DNA of 64,000 bases from Lingula anatina (taxonomy: Eukaryota > Brachiopoda > Lingulata > Lingulida > Lingulidae), in assembly GCF_001039355.2 (NCBI RefSeq), contig NW_019776090.1:18705-82704 (forward strand), in the 5' to 3' direction. The first letter of the stretch is position 1. Each line of letters opens with the position of its first letter. The notes beneath the pieces were generated by a model. The model did no database searches. It was not told where the DNA came from and saw nothing but the letters and a program-made list of their open reading frames with translations. Below are positions 1-13,251 of this stretch, one piece after another. The position numbers and the translations under genes were made by a program.

Positions 1-35
1 GTTTTCATATTTCTTTTTTTACCTTATATCCCCAG

Positions 36-242
36 CCCTATCCTGCAGCAGGATTTGATGGCTCTCAGCCAGCAGGTCCACCTGGAATGATCAAAATCAT
101 AGGAGACAGCCAGTACAAGGAGCTGAAGACTATTATGAGCAGCTACTACAACTTCTTTCCAATATGGGATGAGCAGAACCCCACTGTGACTGTCCCTTTC
201 CTGGATAAAAATCATGGTATGAGACTGCAGAGTATAAATGAA

Positions 243-298
<56 letters not shown>

Positions 299-2738
299 GT
301 TTTAGAAATTTTGACATTTTAAAGATTTTTTTAAACATCTTATTACCTTATACCTTTTCTTCTTGGTTGTTTTTAGGCAGTTATTGATTTGCCCAGTTTA
401 AGCTTTCAAGTTTATATCTGTGCCTCATTTGACATATCAATGCATATTTTGGTGGAAAGAAATAGAAATAACTTTCTCCATGGCCTGTCAATCTTAGGGT
501 TATTTTCTGTTCAAGGTCTGGTCACAACTATGGGACTACCTGTAGTCAGCAAAATAGATAACACCTTGTCCGGAGTGGTAGCCTTTGACATGCCATTGCA
601 GATCATGTTCTCAGACATAAGCCAGTACAAGATTGGAACTCACAGCTATGCTTTCCTCATAGGAACAGACGGTAAGGAAATGGCAGTCTGCTTAAAAGGC
701 CATCTGCTTAATAAATTTCATTAGCAATTTTGACTGTTATACATGTCAGTGTGTTATTGTAATGTTAGATGTCAGTCTTTGTCACCACGACTGCAGCATC
801 ACAGCTATAACTGTACATAACCTAACCCTGAAAAACTGAATATAATTGACAGAGTCTAAACATCTTCCCTGCTTGCCATGATAATGTTACAATGTACACT
901 GTACTATTCTGTATAACAGAGAGTCACCCTCCATTAGATTTATGATGCAGGTAAGGGTTAGTTTGATGTAATTAAGTTGTTAAAAAAAGGATGGGGCTTA
1001 CTTTTGCAAATCGATGGAGATTACACTCTCAGCAGACTTTCAGTTGTTTCCCTTCCTGGTAATGATGCATTTAAGTAATATAACAAACATTCTATGCCAG
1101 GTAAGGTCTTGATGCACAGGAACTTGCCTCAGCCTAAGGACTACACCAGTAACCCATTGTTTGTGGACCTCTCTGCCCTGGAACCCACCCTCAGTGAGGA
1201 GGCCAAGAAAAATATTCTGAGGGGAATCCCAGGCTTTGATAAACAGCTGGTGAGATGGGAGAGTCTTCATGAATTTGATATTATATATAAATATATATTA
1301 GTTATTGGTGTGGTAATATTTAACTTTGTGTGAGAGAAATGTTAACTTCCGTAAGTCCCAGTTCTTTGTGGTTAACTAAATATTTTACTCTAAACAAAGG
1401 AATACATTTCTCTACTCTATATACAAGTGGACTGGCAAGTTTTTTAAGGCAACAGTATAATTTTATTTGATGAAATGGTGAACTACACAATGTGCTCTGT
1501 CATATCTATCTACCACAATAACATTTTGACAGTAACACAGAATGTGCTCTGTTGCTAATCTAACACAATATCACATTTTCAGGTGAATCTTCCTGTGTCT
1601 AGAGGCAGCAGCAAGTTTGATGGGGCAGTCAACTATAAACTAAATGCCACATACTACTACAAGCCACTGCCAGGGTCCAAAGGTCAATACACAGTGGGTC
1701 TTGTGCTGTTTGATATGGACATGTTGCAGAAGATACCAGAAGAGGTGAGTTGTTATTTCTAGGATATAAGATTTTTTGCACTTTCTTGAAAGAAACACTG
1801 ATGTTGCTTGGAATTCTGGCTTTTTATATAAGGGGTATTGTAAACATATGTAAAGTACACTGTTAAATATTCTCACTGTTATAAAATCTTTCCAGAAAGC
1901 AGGTACTACGTCAGGGAAACACTCTAGTTATCACCGCTTGGACCTGAAGGCAAAACTGATTAATAAAACAGAAGAGATCTGCCAGAGATATGGAAGCTTT
2001 TCTTCTGTGGACTCTACAGTCAAGGTAAATGACAGAATTTTATGGATAAAATGAATTCTGTATGTGTTGTGATAAGCTTTACACTGAATCATTTAAATCT
2101 CACATAGCACATTTTGTGTTGTGTTTATAGTTTGCTCCAAAGGCATTCATATCTCACCTACCACATTTTGCATTGTGTTTAGTTTGCTCCGGATGCCTTC
2201 AAGGACCCAGACAAGTACCTACAGGAGGTAGAGGCCATTGACAATGTGAAAGACTTGGAAAGTTTTCTCCATTCATCCAGTGTTACTAGTAATAATGGTA
2301 AGGAATTAAGTTTTTTTCAGTCCTGGGGATTTTTGATAGTTTTAGTGTTTGTTATGTAAATTATAATATTTTTCCAAGAATGAATGATAACCTAGCAACT
2401 ACAGTATTTCATTTCACCAAAGTATAATTGATTAACAAACATTGTTTTTTTTAGAAAGTACCACTGTGTTAGCTTTGGCATAATAGATAATGATGATTAT
2501 AATAATGTAAATTAATGCTTTTTCGACCAGATCTAAGGGATTGTTTGTTTAGGGAATTCTTTTTGTTAATATCCATTTCTTTTTTTTTTCCAGATTTGAA
2601 AGATTATGTGAAAACTGATGTAATTATGACTGCAGAGATGGAAAAATACTGGAAGAAAACACCTGAATCTGTATGGAGGTATTGATACTCCAATCCCCCC
2701 TCCCCCCTCCCCCTCTCTCTCTCTCTCTCTCTCCCTCC

Positions 2739-2774
<36 letters not shown>

Positions 2775-4521
2775 GTTAACTAATAATTATTATCTACAGA
2801 TGGGACAATATTATGAAATTATTATCTTGGCTGCATCACTATTTTTAACTCCAAGTTCAACTCTTTCTCGTACACTTCACTCATTTTCTCATGAAATACC
2901 TTAATTTTGCATTTCTTTTCTTCAAGACTGAGGCTTGTTAATTCTATTCCAGATACATCGGGACAGAGACAGGTGTCTTCCGTGTGTTTCCCGGCTTTGT
3001 GGCAGACAAGACATACAACCCTGTTGAGCATGCGTGGTACAAGCGTGCCATGAGTCGCCCTGAGGTGTACACATTCTCTAGACCTGAGGCTGGGAGTCTG
3101 GGAGACAAGAACTTAGTCACTGTCAGCAGAGTGTTTTACCAGGGCAGGTAAGTCTTATTTAATAGATGCACCATAAAACAGCATGGTTCACTGATGAGAA
3201 TTTTTCAACTTTTGTCGGAATTCCGACTTTTTCAGGGTCATTTGGGTCATTCTTGTGAATTGTGTACCCTGGACCCTGGGCCAATTTTCCTACTTCTACG
3301 GTAAGGACTGGTCTCATCCCTGATGGCTCTATATAGAAGGCTGCATGGGGGAGGGGGAGGGGGCTGGTGGATGGAGGGGGGGGTTGGATTTCTTGATGCA
3401 CCTTCCAGAGATTTTGAAAAAAATTTTTAAATGGTGTATATTACCAGCTAATATTTTTGGATTCTAATGTTTCATTTGAAGCAGTTAAATTGTGATAGTG
3501 AACATATATTTCACTAAGTTATAGCTGGGTGGTATGTCTTTGTTTACAGTAGGAATGGCCTTCACGATCCCAGTGACTATCTGGCTGGTGTCACGGCTGC
3601 AGACATTACCGAGCATTACTTTGAGGCATTACTCATGAATTCAATCCCAGAATGTGGCACTGGGCAGTATGAATGTTCACTATTGGATGACAGTGGGTGA
3701 GAATACAACTGATTATTTTAGTGATGCTATTTACTGGTACTAAAAGTTTAACCTTCATACACCAATATATTGTGGCTGTTTTATTGAAATCTTCACTTAT
3801 CAATAGATTTTTAATTTTAATTTTAAAAATTGTATAATTGCAGTTACTTCATAGAATCATATGCGACAGGAAACGTTAAACAGGTTCAACACCAGCACTT
3901 GACTGAGAGGTTGCCGTGGCTGGGGGAGTATCTTACCAATAAGGGAACTTTCCTCAAGGTAACTGACCTGGGGTGAATTCTTAAAACTACCTTGCTGACT
4001 CTGAAAATAGTTTTTCCTTTTATAAAGAAAAATCCTAAAGGTATGTGACCCCAAATAAGTACAGTGTTCTTCCTAAGTCTGCTCTAATTATTGTCAAAGC
4101 ATATTGGAAGTTCATGTAATTACTAAAACATGTTGGGCAGATTTCGCATGGCTGTGTCTACTTTGATTTTTAGATAATGGGCTCATAAATGAAGTTAACC
4201 CCAAACTGCATGAAACCATTAGTTTTTATGGAAATATTTAAAGAAAATCCAGAAACCATAAATGTATATACAGTGTCAGTCTTAACCATGACTTAGGAAA
4301 GTGATACATATAGCATTTAAAATTGCTTAATTCTAGCCCACTTGGTGCAGTAGTGTTGCAGATCACAAGGCCCAAATGTTCTATGACACCAGTGACTTCC
4401 GCTTCACCAGCAGCTCACCAAATGAGAACACCAGATGTCGCCAGTTTGTGCTGGCTGCGGTAAATGGCACCAACACGTTCCTGCTAGTGACTCCAAAGGG
4501 CTGTCCCACTGGGCTGAGTGC
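36..4521 (+). CDS. Exons 1-11: tandem Cache (dCache) extracellular region
   Basis: Exons: 36-216, 516-671, 1101-1249, 1583-1744, 1896-2024, 2183-2297, 2594-2678, 2953-3147, 3550-3696, 3844-3958, 4337-about 4521. Exons 1-3 read like the first Cache of alpha2-delta/CACHD1: a YYNFFP helix end, then VPFLD, GLVTTMGLPV, and VLMHRNLPQP, the usual Cache strand-turn before the membrane-distal half. Exon 8 matches the second Cache start (YIGTETGVFRVFPG, then HAWYKRA, equivalent to the RPWYxRA motif of these families). Exon 10-11 sequence (GYFIESY, FLLVTPKGC) matches the last Cache strands. Cache domains bind small ligands in bacteria; in alpha2-delta-1 the region binds gabapentin. Whether ligand residues are kept was not tested. 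The exon 11 end is uncertain because its donor lies in a minisatellite with an N at 4522; a normal end would be seven bases beyond 4521 (GCTGGAGGG then GTGAGT). Confidence 0.85.
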
Positions 4522-7500
4522 NTAGCCAGTGTGTTAGTTGTGACTCCAAAGGGCTGTCCCACTGGGCTGAGTGCTGGAGGGGTGAGTAGCCAGTGTGTTA
4601 GTTGTGACTCCAAAGGGCTGTCCCACTGGGCTGAGTGCTGGAGGGGTGAGTAGCCAGTGTGTTAGTTGTGACTCCAAAGGGCTGTCCCACTGGGCTGAGT
4701 GCTGGAGGGGTGAGTAGCCAGTGTGTTAGTTGTGACTCCAAAGGGCTGTCCCACTGGGCTGAGTGCTGGAGGGGTGAGTAGCCAGTGTGTTAGTTGTGAC
4801 TCCAAAGGGCTGTCCCACTGGGCCAGGCTAGTTTTTGTGAGTATCTGAAGATGATAAATCAAGAGAGGTTTAATCCTAGAAAATGCTAGCTAGGTATTTG
4901 AATTTATTATTATTATTTTATTTATTTATTATTATTAAGTAATAACCACCTTCAGCATGACAATTGAAATTATTTGAGCACCTTTTTGTAGAAGTTTACT
5001 TTATTATATCTTCTTTTGTATGCAAGAAAATCTCTCTTTCAGAGCTGTTTGTGTGCAGATTCCTGTACCCTGTGTGACAAGTTCCTGGCCTTCTGTCAGG
5101 TGAGCACTGGTGGTCTAGTTTTCTCAGTTATTCTTCTCCAAGATTGAGGATGATAAAGGCTGATATATGTTTTGATGTTGTCTATAAATACAAGATCTAG
5201 ATGATGTATGATATGCATATTAATGAATATAAAGTCCTATTTAGATACATGCAAATTCAAAAAATTCACTAATACTACAAATAGTCTGGAGATTTTCTTT
5301 ATCAGGTTCAGGCTATAAGCATTGTTTTGTAAAAGCAGATAAAAACTACATGTATGTGGGAAAAACATGTTCTGATAAAAAAGTGCAATCACGCTGCTTC
5401 TTGTGATTTAGTGTCCATGCTCCTGTGGTGCCCAGGGTTATGACCAGTGTGCCAACACATACACACAAGTCCAGTCAGATATGGTTTGTCCTGGTGAGTA
5501 ATTATATAGGTCAGCTCATCTTGTAGGTTAACATATACACACGAGTCCAGATTGGTATGGTTTGTCTAGGTGAGTATCTCAACTTAACTTTAACATTGAA
5601 CTTGCGTGTGTGATTCCATCTTTGTGCAACTGGCATTATTTTAAAACATATCTTGATGGTTTACCAAGGATCCATTGTCATAATTCACATAAAATGTGTG
5701 TCTCTTAAATGTAATATTATTTCCATATTTTCTTGCTTTTAAGTCCCTCCCATCAAAGCTCCTAAGCAGACAGTGGCAGAGCCCAGTCTGAAGCTACCTG
5801 AGTGTAAACCACAGTGCAGTACCAGGTGTGATCTTTATAACTAGTTAAAATTACATAAATATCTCAATGTTTGTATTTGCGAAATTCATAATTTTTAGTT
5901 ACTTGTGGAAACGTTTTTTTGCTGTGCACCACAGTCATATTTATTTTCTGGTAATTTTTTCAGTTCTAATAATAAAGGATTGTTCGTCATAATTACTTAA
6001 TTGAATTTGATTGAGAATTGTGATTCATCATCATAAATTCCTGACATTTTAATACCAGTCTTGGTTTCCTTCAATATTTTTATACAGTAGAATTTTGGAA
6101 ACTCATTATAGTAATACAACTGAACTTGTTTTCGGATGCTATATATAATTTGTTACTTAAAAAGTATGTTGAATGCAATTTGTTTTTTTAGATCAAACAA
6201 GACTTCCTGCGAGGCACTTGGCCACTGTACCTGGTGCAACAGAATGAACTATCACCATTTCCCAGTTTGTACTGAGATATGCCCGTATGTACTATATATT
6301 GTTATTTCAGGGAGTTTTGTCCTTGTTATTTATGTGTGTTTGCTTTGAGAACATCTTTTGAAGACAAATTTCTCTGTTGTTGTCTTTAATGATGCTAAGG
6401 AGTTCATTTCATTAAAACTTAATTATTTCAACTAGTTTTGGTACTGATTATTTGAATAAAAAAAATTCTGTTTTTATTTTCAGTGATGAGATGGAAGTGT
6501 TTTTCCCCTGTGCTGACTTCACTGCAATGTCTGAATCTGACAGGAAGGAACTTTTGGAGAACTTTTTTGGAAAACTCAAATCAGTCCTTCCTGGAAATAT
6601 CAGCAGTAGCAATGTTTTCCCACCCCATAACTTTACCAAGGTTTGTTATAATCTGAATTTATAGTGAATAATTGATTGTAGATTTAAAAATGAAGTTGAC
6701 AATTGTCAATTTGCCAGCTGTGCTTGCAGGTGAAAATTAAGTTCTTGTTTTTATTCCACAGATACTTTAATTTGGTAATCCTTATCAGTAGAAGTTGATT
6801 AATTGCCACAACAAGAATATACTGTTTGATAAAAAAATGATTGGGAAAGTGCCTTTGAAAATCAAAAATGAAAATTCACAATAAAAGTTTGACAGTTGTC
6901 AAAACTTAGTTACGATCTCTAACCCCCCCCCCCCCCATGAAAAATGAAATAACTCTAAATGAAAAGAAAATCGACTATAGATTTGTGATGCCATTTATCC
7001 CCTTTGATATCTTTCTCAGGACACAATCAAGTTTTACTACCAGGGAGAGGCATCAGTTATATCCAATAATGAGACAGCGGCCATCTTGAGGACCCTGTTT
7101 TCATTGCCATCTCAGTTTCTGGTTGGTCCTAACAGTAATGCTGCAGCCTACAGGGCAGCGGACCCTCTGGATTTCACTAAGTAGGTCCCCAAAGATAAGA
7201 TCAGAGTGACTGATAAAATTTGTGTTTCTGTTTAACCTGTGGATTTTATACACATCCTTAATGAAATTTTCTATAGAAATTTCTATAGTATCCTACAGGA
7301 ATTTCTGAATGGGTGAATTTTTCCTAGCTTTCAAGCTTCTTTGAACCAAATAATAACTTTTTATTTGCATTGCACTGTTTTTATCATTGTTTGTGAACTT
7401 CAAACAAATTTTCATAAAATCTAAAGACATCTCAGGAACTTGTTTTTTTTACAGGGATTGTTTTAATGTGCAGATGATGTACATTCTGAGTCAATAACTG

Positions 7501-10500
7501 TAACAGTTACTTTTGTATTTTTTCTTCCCAGTTTGAAGGTCATTCTCAAGGTTCCTGGGGTCAACCTGACCCAGCTCCTGCTCCACTCCCTGACACTGCG
7601 CCAGGACATCATCGGTCAGCTGGGGGCACTCACCACAGTTCTGATGCCTGATGTTGCCATGACAGTGGACAATGTGTGGATGGAAGGGGTAGGGGTGCTT
7701 TTTAAGTTAAATAAATAAATATATATATATTAATATAAATTAAATAATTAGAAAAATGAATATATAATAATGATAAGATTCAAAAAGTCAATAGTTGGCG
7801 TAGGGTCACACACTTAAATTAGTTGACTACTTGAAATGAATGAATAAATGGATAATTAAATAAAATTCTGTTTTTGGACAAAGTGGATGTAAGTTTAATG
7901 AAAAAAAAATACATTAATTCCTATCACATCTTAACATGATTTTTCCCCCACACACAGAATAAGCAAGTCACTAGATAAATTAAAAAAAAGATAAGCTGTA
8001 GATCTCAAAAATGTTCTTTGAAATTTGGTATAGTTTAACCAAATAAGTGATATTAGAAAGTACATGTATATTTCTCGGATTAGGCTAAGTATCCCTTGAT
8101 GTATACTGTGAAAATAAAATTATATTTTATGACAAGTCCAGTGTACAGTTTGAAATGTTTGTCTTCTTACTAGGTATTCCTGACAGTGTGTGCGATAACT
8201 TCTCACACTGTTTATGAATTGTGTATGAACTGAATATATTGTTCTTGTAGGAAACAGTTCCCTTCACCATTCGTAAAACTGACCTCTCCAGTATGGTGGA
8301 CCTCCTGGCCGCCTACGAGACACTAAAGGCGCGGGTTGAGGGGGCTGGTCTGAAACTGGACATAGAGGGAACAAAGAGGACAGTGGCCAGTATAGACAGC
8401 GTGGGCAGCTTTTATGACATGTGTCCCAAGCCTTGTAGTGAGGGGTAAGTGTTGCCATAGTGACTGCGTGTGGCTTATATAATATGGATGTTTCCACAGC
8501 GTCAGTTTTGATTAGGTCATGAAGTAAAGCTCAAATCTTATCCTAGTTATGTCAGGATGCAAAATTTTGGGTGCTTTCCAGAAGAAGAGTTCTGAAATTG
8601 TGTCATGAAGAATAAATGCTTCTATACTCTGGGATACAATAGAAAGGTAGTTTCAACAAGATGAGATCTGAATCTTGTTATGAAGGGCAAGTGTAACATT
8701 ACTGTGCACAGATTCCCTTCGCCATGGGGTTTGCACCAATGGTAAAATTTTTTTCTAGTTTATAAAAAAATATTTATTTTATGATCACAGTAAAAGTGAA
8801 AGGTGTGTTGTTTTCATTAAATCTTAAATTAAAGAGGAAGGTGCCCATGTTGATAGATGTTTCTGTGATAAATCACCAACAGGTGCCAATGACAAGATTT
8901 TTTAAAAATATTTTATTAGTTTTAATTCAAAATGGTTGTCATACAATGTTTATCATGTAAAAATAGCTCATTAAACAAGTAACAAAACCAACACAGCAGT
9001 CAAATCATCTGCCTTCTTAGGAGGCATATTCTTTTCTTATAACTGCCTTGAAGCCTATGGTACACAAAGATTCTACTCTGGTCAGGTTTTAAACCTTTGG
9101 CCCCTGCATGCACAGCTTGGTCAGTATCAGAATTACCTTTATCAAGATAACTGATTGATGGTTATTTTAATTGAGAAAAGCAACAAAACTGGGTTTTGTC
9201 TAACTTTTTGGGGAATAATCCATTTTAGGGCAGTTGATGTCTAGTATGAAAAATTATCAATTTCGATGACTTGACATTAAAGAAATAGCTTTGTTTGGGT
9301 GTTTTTCAAATTAAAAAGGCCCCATTCATATAAAGTATATTTGGTCATTGTAACAGTCACATACACTGCAGCATACTGCACAAACAACTGAACCAAACAT
9401 CATTTCTCTCCATTAGCACACACCAAACTTGCCAACACTTCTGGTATAAAGACTCTTGTGAAGTAAACAGAACTACACTCTGAAGAGAATTTCATAACCC
9501 TTGAAAACTTTTTAGGGAAAAAAACAGCATTATACTGAAGATGCTTAAAATCAGAAACTTTTCTGAACAAGCCGAACTGAATTTGTGAATTGTACTTTTA
9601 AGTACACACATTAAGATGTGTTCAACTTGTATGTAACACGTATTTTCAAAGTGTTATCATGCCCTTGGTTGAAGTGGAGCACCATAAATGGAGATAAGGA
9701 AGCACAAGACAGAAATGCAAATATTGGAGAATGAAAATTGTAATCTTAGCAGTAGATTAAAAAAAACCTTTCAAAGTATCGTTGTTATCAATGTTATTGT
9801 ATTTGCATAGATCTGAAGTTATTCCATACACAGTCATATATAGTTATTGTCATGGGAGACTCAACTCTTGCAAAATTCTTATTACAACCTCGTTGAGTAG
9901 ACATTCTCATTGGTAGACATAGCAACTTGGTTTGTTGGTAAGTGTCCACTCTGAGGTAATATCTATCTAAATACTGATATTCTTGGGCCACTATGAAAAA
10001 CTTATTATTTCAGTCAAATAAGGAAGCATTTGACAATCCCATACTAAACTTAACCGTAAAAAATTCCATGTTTTACTTTAGTCAACCTGGACTACTTTAT
10101 ACATTTCGTAAAAATAATTAAATATTTTTTTTAAATGAAGAACTTTGACTATTTTGTTTGACCTAGACTCAGAAACTTGTCTTCTGCTCTATCCCCAAGG
10201 GGTCTATGTAATTTGTCCTGTACTCTGAGGGTGTGAGGCGGAAAAACGAGATGGAGTCTTTGAGATCATTATGGAAGTAACGTCGTATGAAGCCAGCACT
10301 GGTGATCATCACCTCTGCCTTGTGTGGAGTACTCATCCCAATAAAACGGCAGTTAAAGATGGTCGTTTTGGTTTCAATGTGCTTATACGCCCAGTCTATT
10401 TTTTCATCAGTCACTAGCCGCCTTCGCTTTCCGGTGGTTTTCAGTTTCTTTAACAAGTCCCTAGCAACCATCTTTGTATGTTTTAAACTGTGTTCACCGT

Positions 10501-13209
10501 CACATCTCTCTGATGTTACAAGTTTAAGTGTGAACCCTTCGCGGTCATTTTTGATCATGAGGAGAATTAAGTCCATGAACCTCTCTGGGTCTAACACTGG
10601 TGATGCCACGGTAATAGTTCCGCCAAAGCCCATCCACCTATCCAGTAGTGTCTTCCAAAGACTATAGATGGAGCCAGCCCCATTCTGAATGGCTCCAGTG
10701 TCTGGGAGATTCTCCAGTAGACTTGTTGCCTGAAGTAGAGAGATATGTTATTAAGATCTTGATTTGAAAACTATCATCCTGATCTTCTAGGCTATGTTTT
10801 ACCTTTTATTTAAAAATATATTACGTCCCATTTGTTAGGGAAAAAAAGGTTATTATAAGATGAAAATTTAAGACTTGATGAATATTAAAGAGTTGATAAA
10901 AGATATCTATTTTTAACCTTAAGCTTCTAATGAAAATTTAAACACTTATACTATAGCACAACTGAAAATGAAATTAGTGAGGTAAAAGACTTGCTATATT
11001 CAGCAGTTTCCCTGTATCATTTGAGAAATGTTAACATTAAATTAAGTCCGTTACATCCATAAGCAAAACTTACTGATATTCCATCAATACCCAGCTGTCT
11101 TCCTATTTGGTTGAAGAGATCCGCCATTAGTGTGACCTCAATCCCGCCTGCCTGTAACACCTCCTCGATATTCTCCAGAAACCATTGGTAGTGGTCATTC
11201 CCCTTGATCTTCAACAACCCGTGCTTCTTGTCCAGCTTTAGGAACACTCCGTGCTCTGGCCTCATTCTGAAAAAGCGGCCGTCATCAGAGCATGAATCCT
11301 GGGGGTAGCTTGCTTTTAAGGTGCTAATCCACCATGAGGTCAGTTGTGGGGATTCATTGCCACATGTGATTTTAATGCCGTGCTTCCCCTTGTCTGTCAT
11401 GAAGAGCTCGTGGGGAGGTTTCAGCCAGACTTTGGCAAAGTAGGTGGTGTGGGCGCCATTGGCGACGCTGGCAGTGGAGGTAACAGACCTCAGGGAGGCC
11501 ACGGAGCCTGAGCGAGAACGAGGCATTTTTTGGCCAAAAATGCAGACAAGTTGTCCTCCTTTTTTCCTTATTTTAGTGAAAAACTGTCAATTTAAAAAAG
11601 TCCCTCTTATTAGGGTAGTGAGTTGTATTTCTTTGGCAGTGTTTACAGTTTCCAGCAGTAACTGAAAGGAAAAAATAGGTTCATTCAGTATAGTACTCTG
11701 TTTTACTTGAGTCAAGAAACATTATGTAAACATTGATTAGTAAATTAATTGAATAAATATTCAAATATGTTGGAAGTTTAAACTTATTTAAAGGAAATGT
11801 ACTGTCCTTACTTCAAATATATACATACATATATATATATACATGTTATGTATATATCTAGGCATTTCATCTGTTCTTTTATGAGGTAGACAAAGAGAAA
11901 AAAATGATCATATAGAACTATTTGTTGTATGTTTTTCAAGGAAATATTGAACTGTTAAAGAAAAAGAAACCCTATTCACAGTGGTAACAATGGTAAATTA
12001 TGGAAGTTTGGAAGAAAACATGAGCCTGATACTGTTGCAAATATGTTTTTTTTAATATATGGCAGCATTTCTTACATGCCTTTCCACTTCTGCACATTAT
12101 GTAACAAACTTTGTTAAAGTTACTTTCATGTACTGTAAACATGGTAGTCTAAAGTTACTGCACATTGCCAAATAGAATGCTGAAGAAAATCAGATTTGAC
12201 GTACCACGTATGAAACTGTTTGTGTTTGCATGTGTTTGTGAATATATAGGCACAGACTCTACTTAACTCTGCCAGTCAACCACGATGTACATCCCTGTAC
12301 ACTTATTTATTATTCAGTCACTTAAGTGCAGGATTCAGAATGATATGGGGTCTATAAAAATTTGTATTCGTATTGCATGCAACCAATCATATCAGACAAT
12401 TTTACTCGGTGACCTGATAAAAGTGAATGCAATGCAACCCTTATACAAACATTTTCTTTTTAAGTCACAAGATCTGGACAACACATGCAGGCATGCTTTT
12501 GTCACAGTGATAAAAACATCAAATACAAAGACCCCTCAGAGAAAGACATGAAGTTCAACTTGGTGACAGAGTTAACATTTATATGATTCATGCATGTTTG
12601 TTTATTTAAATTAAATGGAAAAAAAACTTTTTGTGAAGTCTGAGTTTTAAATTTTCAACATTCTATGTAGTCATGATTATGTAATTGTCTGAAGAACAAA
12701 ATGAGTCGTTGTGAAAATGTTCTTGAAGCAAGTAGTGTACCAAAAAACCAGTTCTGATAGCAAATGGAATATGACAATGATGTACATCAGTCATNATTCA
12801 ACATTTTGTAACCACTAGCAAAGAATGACAGACATATAATTTCACTCTAAAGATATGTCTCACTAGTTGGTATGTTCGGCATATTACAAGTGAGACAGGT
12901 AATAAATTGACAGACTGCAATACTAGTCATTGGGAATTTAAGCCACATGCCAATCCCAATTATGTGTAAATATGCATGGTCATCAAGTTGTGTAACTTTG
13001 GGAATTCCTTGATGTTATCTGGACGCTCGATCTTCACATTTTTTATGTTGGCATCATCACATATGTGTGAATTTACACATCTAGTGTAGAAGTGTTAGGT
13101 AGATTGGATTTAATCAAGTTATCTCATGTCCTTTCACTATTATAATTTCTCACAAAAAGATAAATGCTGTAGTTCAATTTTGCACTTGCCAACTATGAGT
13201 TATCCTGGG

Positions 13210-13251
<42 letters not shown>

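Noticed and set aside
2131-2182. Earlier acceptor for exon 6
   Set aside because: The 52-base extension would shift the frame and has no matching Cache sequence.
4404-4862. Repeated short frames in the minisatellite
   Set aside because: They are translations of the 64-bp repeat, not independent genes.
10287-10667. 126-codon + strand frame
   Set aside because: Shadow of the nested minus-strand gene's second exon.
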